The notes under the pieces were generated by a model, which saw only the letters and a program-made list of their open reading frames with translations, ran no database searches and was not told the DNA's origin. 64,000 nucleotides of DNA from Rhizobium sp. NXC14 (lineage in GTDB: Bacteria; Pseudomonadota; Alphaproteobacteria; Rhizobiales; Rhizobiaceae), in the NCBI RefSeq assembly GCF_002117485.1, contig NZ_CP021033.1, forward strand, positions 825,016-889,015. Direction: 5' to 3'. Of the stretch, positions 26,884 through 36,202 are shown piece by piece. The position numbers were made by a program, and so were the translations under genes. Within the stretch, counting starts at the first letter, position 1. Each line of letters opens with the position of its first letter.

Positions 26884-27512
26884 GGTTCTGTCTCCTTCGG
26901 TTGCTCGGGACCATTCCCGATGGCGCCCGAAGAAGGGGCCGAGCCGCAGGCGTCACCGGAGCGCCAGCGCAGGGGAACCCCTTGCGGGTTGACGTTAACG
27001 GCGGCCGGTCCCTTAGAAAGGCGACACAAGAGAACGGGAATGGTCCTGAACGGCGACCGAAGGGCGGGACAGACCAACATGGCAGCCCCCTATCGCGCGT
27101 TGCGAGAGAGCCAGGGGGTTTTGAAATCCCCACGCACTCGAGTCCCCGCCGGTCCTGGCCACGACAAGGCGTGAAGCGCGTGCCAGCTGCGCAATCATCG
27201 ATCGGCCGGACGTAATCGACGCAGCCATCGCATCGACGCTCGGGCCATGTGCAATGCCGTTTGGAGCTGCCGCTCCGAGACCGAATGCCGGATCTTGACC
27301 GGCACGCCCAGCAGTGCCGGCTGCGGATCCGACGTTCTCCGCCGAACACCAAACCATCGTGCCCGGGAGCCGCCCAATCTCCTGGGGCCGGCTTAGAGGA
27401 TGTTGCTTGCAGGTCCTGACGCGTCAATACATCACAAACTGGAATCGATCGGCTGGGAAGGATTCAAAACTATCGTTGGACGGGGCCGGTCCCAGCGGGG
27501 AAGATTCTCGAC
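26884..27512. other. 629-base region without a recognised gene
   Basis: The stretch upstream of DUF736 contains a short palindromic segment around 26970-26990 (GGGGAACCCC core) and several overlapping weak frames on both strands. None has a matching start site and family pattern. The minus-strand frame 27195-27377 has a basic C-terminus but no recognised similarity. Promoters for DUF736 and the WGR gene must lie here. Confidence 0.4.
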
Positions 27513-27776
27513 ATGAGCCGGATGTCTTTCCACCTCCATTGTCGCCGCATCGATTCCAGTCGCAACATGGCGCGCTATTACATGCTTGCGATCCGACCGA
27601 CCTTGTTCGGCGAAACTGCGGTCGTTCGAAACTGGGGACGGATCGGCAGGCGTGGCAGCGAGAGGACCGACGTGTTCGCGACCGAAGAGGAAGCCGTGGC
27701 ACATTTTCTCGGCCTCGCACGACGGAAATACCGCAAAGGCTACATACCGACTGCGACGGCGCCGGTCATGACCTGA
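27513..27776 (+). CDS. WGR domain-containing protein
   Basis: This 87-residue protein is one WGR domain. It has the family pattern RNMARYYMLAIRPTLFGETAVVRNWGRIG with the W-G-R signature, then a helical ATEEEAVAHFLGLARRKYRKGY block. WGR domains bind nucleic acids or occur in DNA-modifying proteins; stand-alone plasmid copies are common but of unknown role. GGGGAAG precedes the ATG. Confidence 0.87.
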   Translation: MSRMSFHLHCRRIDSSRNMARYYMLAIRPTLFGETAVVRNWGRIGRRGSERTDVFATEEEAVAHFLGLARRKYRKGYIPTATAPVMT

Positions 27777-27900
27777 TCTGGCTTCAAAAGACCGCGGCAA
27801 TCATCGCGCCAGGGATCGTCGCCCGTTCCGGCGCGGTTGGTGGAGCCAGCTCGCCGGCGAAACAAAGTCCAGTCCGGCGGGCACGCGGCGTCCTCAAACC

Positions 27901-27929
27901 TTGAATGACGGCGACATATGACATATAAT
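27901..27929 (+). promoter_or_regulatory. Sigma70-like promoter with operator for xre-RES
   Basis: TTGAAT (27901-27906), a 17-base spacer and TATAAT (27924-27929) form a near-consensus promoter 27 bases upstream of the antitoxin start. A perfect 11-base palindrome, ATATG-A-CATAT at 27916-27926, overlaps the -10 box and is a plausible autoregulatory operator. Confidence 0.75.
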
Positions 27930-27955
27930 TCGCGACAAGTGACGCAGGAAAGATC

Positions 27956-28441
27956 ATGACCGTCGCAGCAAAAGCATCTTCTTCAGCAGCAGTCGGTGGT
28001 GAACTGCAAAAAATCGAAGCCTTGCTCGGCGGCTCGCGCATTCTGTCGCGTCGCCTGACCAACGCACTCGACGCTCATGAACTACTTCTGCATGGCCTGC
28101 CCGCATCAGCGCTCGATCATCTTGTCGGCACGCTCGTCGTCATTGGCAAGAACGAGTCCCTGGAAAAGGCGGTGGGCATGAGCCTTCGCACATGGCAGCG
28201 GCGGAAGGACACGCCTTCCAAACCACTCAGCCAGGAACAGAGTGGCCGTACATGGAAATTTGCCGAGATCCTGGCAAAAGCGACGGATATCTTCGGATCC
28301 CAAGCAGAAGCCGAACAGTGGCTGGAGCGTCCCGCAGTCGGTCTTGACCAGCGCCGACCGATCGACCTTCTAGGGACACCCGCCGGCGTCGAACTCGTCG
28401 AGAATCATCTCGATCGCCTCGAGTATGGCGTCTATGCATGA
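27956..28441 (+). CDS. Xre/MbcA/ParS-type antitoxin
   Basis: This 161-residue protein has an N-terminal helical DNA-binding-type part (LEKAVGMSLRTWQRRKDTP) and the C-terminal ParS/DUF2384 region (ATDIFGSQAEAEQWLERPAVGLDQRRPIDLLGTPAGVELVENHLDRLEYGVYA, in pattern). These antitoxins neutralise the RES toxin and repress their own promoter. The gene overlaps the toxin start by ATGA. A palindrome on the -10 box fits autoregulation. Confidence 0.92.
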   Translation: MTVAAKASSSAAVGGELQKIEALLGGSRILSRRLTNALDAHELLLHGLPASALDHLVGTLVVIGKNESLEKAVGMSLRTWQRRKDTPSKPLSQEQSGRTWKFAEILAKATDIFGSQAEAEQWLERPAVGLDQRRPIDLLGTPAGVELVENHLDRLEYGVYA

Positions 28442-28944
28442 CCCTTTTGCCAGTCGCGCTCGGCGGGACCGAGCTGGTTGCGTGGCGGCTCGACCAGGCC
28501 GTCCATGCGCCGACCTGGAATAGCGGGGAAGGCGCCTACAGGGTCGGCGGCCGCTGGAACAGCAAGGGTGTTCGCGCGGTCTACTGCTCGCTCGATCCCG
28601 CGACAGCGATCCTTGAGGTCGCTGTCCACAAGGGTTTCAGGGCGCTAGACACCGTGGCGCATATCATGACCGCCGCCGTCATTGTCGATGCTGGCGATGT
28701 TCATGTCGTCGATCCGGCGAGCGTGCCCAATCCCGACTGGCTTCGTCCGGGCATTCCCGGCGCCGGCCAGCAAACATTTGGCGACGCGTTGCTTCAAAGC
28801 CACCGTTTCGTCGCGATCCCGAGCGCGGTCTCTCCATACAGTTGGAACCTGATTTTTCTGGCCGATAAAGCGGCGGACGCCTATACGCTGAAGTTCCAAG
28901 AGATCTTTGGCCTCGATACGCGGCCCCACACGCCAACGACCTGA
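28438..28944 (+). CDS. RES family NAD+-degrading toxin
   Basis: This 168-residue RES domain protein has the family blocks AWRLDQAVHAPTW, GEGAYRVGGRWNSKGVRAVYCSLDPATAILE and the C-terminal SPYSWNLIFLADK. RES toxins deplete NAD+ in the cell. The Arg, Tyr, Glu and Ser positions of the pocket are present. It begins in a 4-base overlap with the antitoxin and so is co-translated. Confidence 0.93.
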   Translation: MTLLPVALGGTELVAWRLDQAVHAPTWNSGEGAYRVGGRWNSKGVRAVYCSLDPATAILEVAVHKGFRALDTVAHIMTAAVIVDAGDVHVVDPASVPNPDWLRPGIPGAGQQTFGDALLQSHRFVAIPSAVSPYSWNLIFLADKAADAYTLKFQEIFGLDTRPHTPTT

Positions 28945-29014
28945 ACTGGCCCTTGGTCACGCCCGTGCAATCTATAATGCGATCTCAATTGCAATCGGGG
29001 CCGCCGCCAGAAGA

Positions 29015-29034
29015 GATGGCGCTCACGCGCCATC
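29015..29034. terminator. Hairpin between convergent genes
   Basis: GATGGCGC (29015-29022) and GCGCCATC (29027-29034) form a perfect 8-bp stem that overlaps the 3' end of the SLOG-family gene and follows the RES gene. It may terminate both. Confidence 0.5.
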
Positions 29035-29964
29035 CTCCGCTATCTCCCAGACCGGAATGCCGAGACGGCGTGCCTTGTCAGCGAGATTGCCGGTGATTCC
29101 GGAACCCGGGACTATAATGACGCCCGCCGGCATGACGGAGAGCAGCTCGTCGTTGCGGCGAAAGGGAGCAGCCTTGGCATACTTCGTCCAGTTCGGCTTG
29201 AAGGAGATCTGCGTAACCTTGCGGGCCTCGGCCCAGCAGGCGGCGATGCGCTCGGCGCCCTTCGGCGAGCCGCCGTGCAGCAGGACCATGTCGGGATGTT
29301 TGGCGTGGGCCTGGTCGAGCCTGGCCCAGATCAGTTCATGATCGTTGTAGTCCATGCCGCCTGAGAAACCGATCTTGGTGCCGGCGGGGATCAACACTTC
29401 GGTTTCGACGCGGCGGCGTGCAGACAGGAAGTCCCGGGAGTCGATCATCGCCGCGGTGACGTGGGCGTGGTTGACTTTGGAGCCGGTGCGCGGCCGCCAG
29501 GCCGAACCGGTCTGCGCCTCGAAAAGATCGGCTGCATAGTCCCGCATGAACTCGAAGGCATTGCGGCGCTCCAGCAGCGTGATGCCTTCGGCGACGAGGC
29601 GCTCTAGCTCGACGCTCTTTACCTCCGAGCCGTCCTGCTCGCGCTGGCCATTGCGCTGGCCATCCTCGTTGCTCTGAAGTTCCCGCTGGATGCGCTCGCC
29701 GGCGCGATGGAAGAGATTGACCGTCGACCATAGGAGATCCTCGAGATCGGGCTCCAGACGGGAGTCGCCGAGCATTTCGAAGAGGGCGGAGAACATGGCG
29801 GTCAGCGCCGACTGGACGACCGGTTCCTCAGGCAGCGGGCGCGGGTCCGGTTCGTCCTGGAAAGGGCGATGGCCATAAATCTGCATCTCGTAGATGAAGC
29901 GGTCGGTTGGGGAAGAGCCGTGATGGGGCTCGAAGGCGTCGTCAATGGGAAGGTCAAGGTTCAT
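29023..29964 (-). CDS. SLOG/DUF2493 domain-containing protein
   Basis: This 313-residue protein has a helical N-terminal half (residues 1-170) and a C-terminal nucleotide-binding SLOG-type (DUF2493/YspA) domain: VLIPAGTKIGFSGGMDYNDHELIW, MVLLHGGSPKGAERIAACWA, then AGVIIVPGSGITGNLADKARRLGIPVWEI. SLOG proteins bind nucleotide-derived ligands or DNA ends. The start at 29964 has GGAGACC upstream. It lies in the plasmid-maintenance region beside Toprim and DUF736 genes; its function is unknown. Confidence 0.87.
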   Translation of the reverse strand: MNLDLPIDDAFEPHHGSSPTDRFIYEMQIYGHRPFQDEPDPRPLPEEPVVQSALTAMFSALFEMLGDSRLEPDLEDLLWSTVNLFHRAGERIQRELQSNEDGQRNGQREQDGSEVKSVELERLVAEGITLLERRNAFEFMRDYAADLFEAQTGSAWRPRTGSKVNHAHVTAAMIDSRDFLSARRRVETEVLIPAGTKIGFSGGMDYNDHELIWARLDQAHAKHPDMVLLHGGSPKGAERIAACWAEARKVTQISFKPNWTKYAKAAPFRRNDELLSVMPAGVIIVPGSGITGNLADKARRLGIPVWEIAEDGA

Positions 29965-30291
29965 AATGGTCTCCGTCGGTTTGCGCCGCGCCTCTCGCGG
30001 CCTGACGGCGATCCCTGTCCATGCAGCGGGGTCCGGAACCGCGGCGCCCGACGCCGCGGCCCAGCGCAGCGCCGGGCGGCGGAGGGAAGGTTTCTTGCCG
30101 GGCGAGGAATGGCGGGCCGCACGCGGCCTCAGCCAGGGGAAGAAACCTGACTGACCCGCTGAAGGCCCACCCGCCGCATGGTAAGGGTCGCCCTTCGGCA
30201 GGCCCGCGGGCGGGCGCCCACCCGAACGGCGGCCGCCAAAGGAACCGGCCATCCTGGTACGTCCGCGTCCTCACCTGCCTTTTCGGGGCGA
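29965..30291. other. GC-rich intergenic leader without recognised gene
   Basis: This 327-base region lies between the SLOG-family start and the Toprim gene's stop. It is very GC-rich, with repeated GCGG/CCGC runs, and the long frames across it are low-complexity. It presumably holds the leader of the SLOG-family gene. Confidence 0.4.
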
Positions 30292-31329
30292 TTATGCGAG
30301 CAGAAATATCTGGGCGTCCTCCGGGGCGAGTTGCGCCCTGAGATTGACGATGAGCCGCTCCGGGCCGAGCCGGCGCAGATCCTCATTGAAGTCGCCGAGC
30401 TCCGGGGCGAGCACCAGCGGCAGGATCCCGAGCGTCTGGGCGCGGCGGCTCAATCCCTCGATGCCGTGGCGGCCGGCCGCATCGGCATCAGCAGCGATAT
30501 AGAGACGCCGGCAGCCATCGGGCAGCCGGAAGGCGGCAAGATGATTGGCGGTCAGCGCCGAGACCATCGGCATGCCGGGCATCACATGTGCGAGCGACAG
30601 GATGCTTTCGAGGCCTTCGCCTGCAGCCATGACTGACACCGGGCCATGGAAAGGAAAGCGAAAACGCACGGCGTTGCCGAGCAGCCCCCCGAGCGCGCGG
30701 CGGGGATCATCGACCTTCGCCTTTCCCTCGCCCTCCGGATCGAGCCATGTGCGATGCACGCCGGTGATCGCGCCGGACGGATCGGTCACAGCTGCGATCA
30801 GGGCTGGCAAGGTTCTCGTTCTGCGGGCTACAAGGTCGCGGTAGAAGCATGAGGGATGGAAGCGGAGCGCCGGGTGCAGAGCTGCCCGCAGGATGCCCCG
30901 CTGACGCAAATAGCTGTCGGCCAGTGAACCGCCAACCGGCTCTGCCATCCGGAACAGGCGTCTTGCGCGTTCTGCAGCTGGTCTATCGACCGGCGGATCG
31001 GTATCGGCGCCGCCCCTGCGGGACGACGCGGGGATGGGCCGGGGTTCGTTCAGAAAACGCCGCGCCTCATCAGCGACGTCGCGGAAATCGACAAGGCCGC
31101 AGGCTTCCCGAACGAGGTCGAGCAGATCGCCGTATTGAGAGGTTGCGGCATCTGTCCACCGTCCGGCCCGCGGGCCGGAGAGATGGACATAAAGCGACCT
31201 GCCCTTGCTAATGGCAGTATCGCCGACGATCCAGTAGTTGCCGGCGCGATGGCCGGCGGAGAGGTAGTGGCGGCAGACCGCCTCGGCGTCGCGCGCGAGA
31301 CGGTCCGCCAGTTCGGAGGCGGATGACAT
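30292..31329 (-). CDS. Toprim domain-containing primase-like protein
   Basis: This 345-residue protein has an N-terminal zinc-ribbon-like or DUF7146-type region (YRHHY-like ADRLARDAEAVCRHYLSAGHRAGNYW pattern) and a C-terminal Toprim domain with the acidic motif VMAAGEGLESILSLA and IAADADAAGRHG. Such plasmid proteins are thought to be primase/topoisomerase-like but no activity is shown. The start at 31329 has GGAGG upstream. It precedes the SLOG-family gene on the same strand. Confidence 0.87.
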   Translation of the reverse strand: MSSASELADRLARDAEAVCRHYLSAGHRAGNYWIVGDTAISKGRSLYVHLSGPRAGRWTDAATSQYGDLLDLVREACGLVDFRDVADEARRFLNEPRPIPASSRRGGADTDPPVDRPAAERARRLFRMAEPVGGSLADSYLRQRGILRAALHPALRFHPSCFYRDLVARRTRTLPALIAAVTDPSGAITGVHRTWLDPEGEGKAKVDDPRRALGGLLGNAVRFRFPFHGPVSVMAAGEGLESILSLAHVMPGMPMVSALTANHLAAFRLPDGCRRLYIAADADAAGRHGIEGLSRRAQTLGILPLVLAPELGDFNEDLRRLGPERLIVNLRAQLAPEDAQIFLLA

Positions 31330-31649
31330 AGGGCGTTCCTCCGTCACGAGCGGCTGGGGATGGGAAAGATCATCGGTCCTGCTGTTTAGGAACGGGCAGC
31401 GGTATGTTGCAGGCTTCGAAAATGAAGCCCCGCACGGCTCGGCCGATCGAAGCAACCATGCAAGGAAATGCCGGCGCTCACGGCCGAGGAAGAAATCACG
31501 TTCATGGGAAACCTGCCGAGAGCAAGGGAAGAGCCGGCCCGCGCCGGCGCTCTCCAACCTGCCAGGCCAACCCGTCCCTGCCCTCCTCTTCCTCTTTCAC
31601 CAGACCGACAACTGAGGCCGGCTTCGCGTCGTTGATTTCTAATTATCAT
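31330..31649. other. Intergenic region without recognised gene
   Basis: The 320-base stretch upstream of the Toprim gene has no credible gene on either strand; it runs into the ATPase remnant. Promoters are expected but not identified. Confidence 0.4.
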
Positions 31650-31911
31650 GATCGATTGTTCAAATTTTCGGAGGTTGAAACGGCAAACGCATGAGGTGGA
31701 GGTCGTGGTCGAGCGTGACGATGGGATGGTCGTCGGGATCGAGGTAAAGGCGAGCACCACCGTCAGGGCTACCGATTTCGGGGGCCTGAAGACGCTTGAG
31801 GACGCCTGTGGACAAACTTTTGCCTTTGGCATTGCTTTTTACGACGGCGCCGATGTCGCGCCATTCAGCGGTCGGCTCACCGCAGTTTCCCTTTCCTGCC
31901 AATGGCGATGA
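31650..31911 (+). pseudogene. Remnant of an AAA ATPase with DUF4143 C-terminus
   Basis: The frame encodes EVEVVVERDDGMVVGIEVKASTTVRATDFGGLKTLEDACG and ends with GRLTAVSLSCQW, the C-terminal nuclease-like (DUF4143) end of plasmid-type ATPases. The ATPase half is absent upstream, so this is a 3' fragment. The first 20 or so codons before HEVEV are not family-like. Confidence 0.65.
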
Positions 31912-32022
31912 GATCGGCCCCAGCGACTGTGATATCACTATACTAACTATTTCGCGCTAGTATATTCCACGAAGCTCGGGATACGGCTCGATCAGCCTTC
32001 GGTCAGGAAAGGGAGGAACGAC

Positions 32023-33213
32023 GTGCGACAGTTTTTGATGGGCGACCAGGCATTCGATGACAGTTCTCCAGAGTTTCTGCCTCAGCTCGAACGCGCTTAT
32101 GAACATAAGCTCAGGCCACTTTGCCAGTGTCGTGAGCCGCCGGTGCCGATGTACATCGCGCGGATGGATGACCAATTCCTGATCAAACGCATGCCGCTCT
32201 CAGGCCGGCAGCACGATCCCGGATGCCCATCATACGAGCCGCCTTATGAACTGTCCGGTCTCGGTCCGTTAATTGGCCATGCGATCCAGGTCGACGCGGC
32301 GACGGGTGCGACGACGCTGAAACTTGTTTTCTCTCTCTCGAAACGGGCGAACCGACCCACGTCGACGTCGCCTTCAGACCCATCAGAAAGGGTACTAAGC
32401 GATCCCAAAAAACTCTCGCTGAGGGCGATGCTCCATTATCTCTGGGATATGGGAGAGCTTACGGAATGGACGTCGCTTTGGGCTGGAAAGCGCGGCTGGG
32501 GCCGCGTCCGCAGCAGCCTGCAGAATGCCGCAAGACAGATGATCGTCCGCGGCGGCCCGCTCAGCGAGATTCTGTTTATCCCGGAAGTGTACCACCAGGA
32601 GGACAAGGAAGGAATTTCCGCCCGTCGTGCCGCAACATTGGCCGGAGCCACGGCAAATGGACCAGGACCGCGCAAACTGATGTTGATCATCGCGGAGGCG
32701 AAGGAGTTTTCGCCGGCCCGCGACAGTCAGAAAATCTTGGTTCGCCACCTCCCCTTTCCTCTCATGATCGATGAGGGTGCATGGAAGCGGTTGAATGGAC
32801 GATATGAGACCGAGCTGGAACTGTGGCGATCGAGCGAAGAGTTCCATCTTATCCTGATCGCCACATTCGGTATTTCGAGCGCGGGGATCGCATCCGTGGA
32901 GGAAGTGGCGATGATGGTGGTGAACGAGAACTGGATCCCGTTCGAAAACATCTACGAACAGCGGCTCCTCGAACGGCTCTCCGGGTTAAAGCGCAGAAGC
33001 AAAAAGGGATTGCGCTTCGATCTTTCACGTGGTCAGCCGATTGCCTCCGTGACATTGCCTGACGCAAGGCCGGCGCCCGTGGCTCTGTTCATCGTTCCGA
33101 CGAATGCTGACGAAGACTACGAGGTTGCACTGAGCGAGATGATTGCCGCCAGGCCAGAGATGGCGCCATGGATCTGGCGTGTGGCGGAGGGTGAAATGCC
33201 CTGTTTGCCGTGA
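32023..33213 (+). CDS. DUF1173 family protein
   Basis: This 396-residue protein matches DUF1173, seen on plasmids and integrative elements of alphaproteobacteria. Near the N-terminus a C-Q-C pattern (PLCQCREPPVPMYIAR) and a later GCPSYEP suggest a zinc site. The rest includes TEWTSLWAGKRGWGRVR, FIPEVYHQEDKEGI and a C-terminal domain. The GTG start has GGAGG seven bases upstream. Function unknown; its position beside the VirB operon suggests a role in plasmid transfer or maintenance. Confidence 0.85.
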   Translation: MRQFLMGDQAFDDSSPEFLPQLERAYEHKLRPLCQCREPPVPMYIARMDDQFLIKRMPLSGRQHDPGCPSYEPPYELSGLGPLIGHAIQVDAATGATTLKLVFSLSKRANRPTSTSPSDPSERVLSDPKKLSLRAMLHYLWDMGELTEWTSLWAGKRGWGRVRSSLQNAARQMIVRGGPLSEILFIPEVYHQEDKEGISARRAATLAGATANGPGPRKLMLIIAEAKEFSPARDSQKILVRHLPFPLMIDEGAWKRLNGRYETELELWRSSEEFHLILIATFGISSAGIASVEEVAMMVVNENWIPFENIYEQRLLERLSGLKRRSKKGLRFDLSRGQPIASVTLPDARPAPVALFIVPTNADEDYEVALSEMIAARPEMAPWIWRVAEGEMPCLP

Positions 33214-33252
33214 TTGAGACCTTCCTTTATCTGCTCTCGAGCCTGCGTAATG

Positions 33253-33651
33253 TCAGGCGATAAGACGCGCTGACTGGCCTTGGCGGGTCACCAGTTCAAC
33301 TGCCTGCTTGTCGAAAGACACAAAGCTCTCGCCGCCGAGCCATGCTCCTTCGTGGGCGATAACACCGTCGGCAAAATCGCCACCAGCCTCCAAGACGGCC
33401 AGTCCCGCTTCGACTGCGGGACGGTTCATTGCCACATTGCCAGCATTGAGCAGGTCGCGGATGGTCTGTGAAACATCGTCCTTCGACAGCTTGGCACCTC
33501 GGCGCAGAATCCAGACCAGTTCACATAGGCTCGCCAGGGAAACCGCGATCAGCGATGCTTCCTTAAGGAGTTTTGCCGCCGCCCTCCCCTGCTTCGCATC
33601 GTCTTGCAGGACTGCCCGAGCAAGAATGTTGGTATCGACTGAGACCTTCAT
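33253..33651 (-). CDS. vapC: VapC-type PIN domain toxin
   Basis: This 132-residue PIN-domain ribonuclease has the acidic residues Asp6 (VDTNIL), Glu44 (LCELVW), Asp92 and Asp95, and Asp114 in SFDKQAV. It begins 4 bases inside the antitoxin gene (ATGA overlap), so it forms a toxin-antitoxin pair with it. Confidence 0.9.
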   Translation of the reverse strand: MKVSVDTNILARAVLQDDAKQGRAAAKLLKEASLIAVSLASLCELVWILRRGAKLSKDDVSQTIRDLLNAGNVAMNRPAVEAGLAVLEAGGDFADGVIAHEGAWLGGESFVSFDKQAVELVTRQGQSARLIA

Positions 33652-33899
33652 TCCTCGCCGGCCCAGCCCGAGGCCGTAATTTCGTTCATCTCTTCGATGG
33701 TCAACGGCCTTTTTGCTTTGCCAGCATGCCGACCGATAAAATCGTCGATCGTCCCCGTTGGACGAGCCGCCTTCACCCGCAACTCACCCCCAGGCAGCTT
33801 GTCGAATTCGATCCGCTCCCCGGGCTTGACCCCAAGATGTGTCAGCAAATCCCGTCTGAGCGTAATTTGCCCCTTCATTGTGACCGCCAGGGAAGCCAT
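33648..33899 (-). CDS. vapB: AbrB/VapB-type antitoxin
   Basis: This 83-residue antitoxin has a SpoVT/AbrB-type N-terminal swapped-hairpin domain (KGQITLRRDLLTHLGVKPGERIEF) and an acidic C-terminal tail (IDDFIGRHAGKAKRPLTIEEMNEI) that would fill the VapC pocket. GGAGA precedes the ATG. It is directly upstream of vapC. Confidence 0.9.
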   Translation of the reverse strand: MASLAVTMKGQITLRRDLLTHLGVKPGERIEFDKLPGGELRVKAARPTGTIDDFIGRHAGKAKRPLTIEEMNEITASGWAGEE

Positions 33900-33987
33900 G
33901 GGAAGTCTCCTATTTCAGACACCGCGAAAGTAATGGATTTTTCACTTACATTCAAGGTTCAAACGGGAACGCGAGCACTCGGCAATT

Positions 33988-35010
33988 TCAGCTTCCGCGG
34001 CCATTGTTAGTCGCCTTAATTGCGTCCCGATAATAGACCTCGCTCACTTGAAACCGTCCGTCGATGCGCTTGCATTGGACGATGATATCGATCGCGACTG
34101 TGAGCATCTCGCGGATGTCGTGCCGTTCTAGATCCCCGCCGCCCTCCGACTCCTTGACCAGCAATGTCAGTTGCTCGAAGGCGAGGCGGGCGGAATCGGC
34201 ATGAACCGTGGTGATCGAGCCAGGATGTCCCGAGTTGACATTGCGAATGTAATAGAAGGCTGTGCCGTCCCGCAGTTCCTGCAGCAGGATGCGATCGGGC
34301 CGCATGCGAAGGCAGGATTCGAGCAGGTCTTTGGCGCCGACTTTGGCAAGCCCTTGGCCGCCCTTGGAGTAGAAGAGCCGAACGTGGTTCGGCTGCGGCA
34401 CCACCAGTTCCGGCGTGTCCTCGATGGAAATGATCCGCTCGTTTTGCGGGATATGGCGGATCAATGCCTTCGAGAGGGTCGTCTTTCCCGACCCCGTCGC
34501 GCCGGAGATGATGATGTTCTTTCTTGCGAACACTGCCTCGCGCAGAAACGCCTTGTAGGCGCCGATCCGATAGTACTCCAGCAGCCTTTGATCTGATCGC
34601 TTTCCGCTGCCTTCCTCCGGCGCGACATCGGCGAAGAGGCCCTCATGGTCGAGATCTTCAAGGGTTAAAGACACCGACGATGGCTTGCGAATGGTGATGC
34701 TCACTGTTCCCTTCATCGTTGCTGGCGGGATCACGATCTGAATCCGCTCGTCATCTGGCAAGGTCGCCGACAGGATCGGGCGTGTCTCGTCGATCGATTG
34801 ATTGGAGAAACTTGCGACCGCCCGCGCGAGACGAATGAGCCTTTCATAGGACAGCTCGGCCATATCGTAGGTCTGCCACCCCTGCCTCCCCTCCGTAACA
34901 ACTTGGCCGGGCCGATTGACGATGACCTCATAGAGCGTCCTATCGCGAAGAAAGGGTGAAAACGGCGAAAGCAATTCACGGACTACGCCTGAATCAGCAG
35001 CTTCAGTCAT
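33988..35010 (-). CDS. virB11: VirB11 traffic ATPase
   Basis: This 340-residue ATPase has Walker A GATGSGKT at residues 170-177, RDGTAFYYIRNVNSGHPGS in the His-box region and the usual VirB11 N-terminal domain. It is a hexameric ATPase of the type IV secretion system that assists pilus assembly and substrate transfer. It is the last gene of the operon; the virB10 stop lies 8 bases before its start. Confidence 0.95.
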   Translation of the reverse strand: MTEAADSGVVRELLSPFSPFLRDRTLYEVIVNRPGQVVTEGRQGWQTYDMAELSYERLIRLARAVASFSNQSIDETRPILSATLPDDERIQIVIPPATMKGTVSITIRKPSSVSLTLEDLDHEGLFADVAPEEGSGKRSDQRLLEYYRIGAYKAFLREAVFARKNIIISGATGSGKTTLSKALIRHIPQNERIISIEDTPELVVPQPNHVRLFYSKGGQGLAKVGAKDLLESCLRMRPDRILLQELRDGTAFYYIRNVNSGHPGSITTVHADSARLAFEQLTLLVKESEGGGDLERHDIREMLTVAIDIIVQCKRIDGRFQVSEVYYRDAIKATNNGRGS

Positions 35011-35018
35011 CCTCGAAC

Positions 35019-36194
35019 CTATTTTGTAACAAGCTTCGAGTCGGGCTTGAAATCTCCAAGCACGGCACGGTCATAGATGCGATTGCGAGGTTCGGTCACG
35101 CGAAGCCGGTAGACGCTCGAAAAATCGAGATCACGCGCGACAAAGATCGAAACCAGCTCGCCTTGATGTTTCATGAGGGTCGGCGGAATGTTGATCGACT
35201 GCTCGACCGCAATCGCTGCGGCCTGCTGACCGGCGCTGGTGGTGTTTTGAGCTTCGACATCGCTGTCTTGAAGCCGCCTGCTGGCGTAAGAACTCGCATC
35301 GCTGACGATGGAGAGCAGGTTCGCGCTGCCGAAACGTTCCCACCAATGCGTGTCGACGTAACCATCGAAGCCGGCCCGACCGAGAGCATCTGTTGCCGGC
35401 GACGCCAGAGTGATGATCACGCCTTTCGGGGTCTTGGCCCGGTTCCAGAGGACGAAGAGGCGTTTTTGCCCACGACGAAGACCGCCGCGATACTCGCCGA
35501 CCACCTGGGTGCCCTTTTCCATCAGCACGACACGTCCATTATCCGACAGAATGTCCCGGTTGATAACGCAACTTGTAAACCCTGGCTGGTCGGAGGAGAG
35601 CGCTGTTTCCAAAACGCAGGGGATGGACGTGCCCATTGCGACGACAAAGTCTCGATTGCCGAGCGTTCCGGCGCGCGAACCCTGCAATTGCGTCGGCGTC
35701 AGCAGGCGGTTGAAACGCTGGTCATCGTTTTCGCCCTGCGAGGAGAAGCTGCCCGGATTAGCGCCGAGCGGCACGTAGTTCGAGGTCTGATCGGGGTTTG
35801 CGTCCTGGTCATGCCGCCGCGGCTCTGGCGATTTCTCACCGCCATAGGCGATGACCGGCGCACGGCGCGCAGCATCGAGCAACTTGTCATCGTCGCTCGG
35901 CGCCTGCTCGGTTACGCCGGGCGTCGGGAGCAGGACCTCTGCCGGCTGTGCCAGCGGTTGGACGGGCTCCTTCGCCGGCTCGAAATCCGATGTCTGACGG
36001 ATGACGACCCGTTCAAGCTGCGTGCCATCAGACCGCTTGTCCTGTCCGCGCATCGACCAGAGAGCGAAGGCGACAAAGACGACGATGGCCAGAGCGACCG
36101 CGCCTCGTTTGAGGATCGGATTGTTGTCGAGCCGACGGGCAGTCGACGTCTCGGCGCGCTCACCCGGGATCTGGGTCATTTCTTGCTCGGCCAT
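35019..36194 (-). CDS. virB10: VirB10 outer-membrane complex scaffold
   Basis: This 391-residue protein has one N-terminal membrane helix at about residues 31-48, a proline-rich linker, then the conserved C-terminal beta-barrel domain (SCVINRDILSDNGRVVLMEKGTQVVGEYRGGLRRGQKRLFVLWNRAKTPKG in pattern). VirB10 spans both membranes and links ATP energy to channel opening. The start at 36194 with AGGAGG was chosen over longer readings that run into virB9. The virB9 stop is 8 bases upstream. Confidence 0.93.
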   Translation of the reverse strand: MAEQEMTQIPGERAETSTARRLDNNPILKRGAVALAIVVFVAFALWSMRGQDKRSDGTQLERVVIRQTSDFEPAKEPVQPLAQPAEVLLPTPGVTEQAPSDDDKLLDAARRAPVIAYGGEKSPEPRRHDQDANPDQTSNYVPLGANPGSFSSQGENDDQRFNRLLTPTQLQGSRAGTLGNRDFVVAMGTSIPCVLETALSSDQPGFTSCVINRDILSDNGRVVLMEKGTQVVGEYRGGLRRGQKRLFVLWNRAKTPKGVIITLASPATDALGRAGFDGYVDTHWWERFGSANLLSIVSDASSYASRRLQDSDVEAQNTTSAGQQAAAIAVEQSINIPPTLMKHQGELVSIFVARDLDFSSVYRLRVTEPRNRIYDRAVLGDFKPDSKLVTK

Positions 36195-36202
36195 GACACC
36201 TC

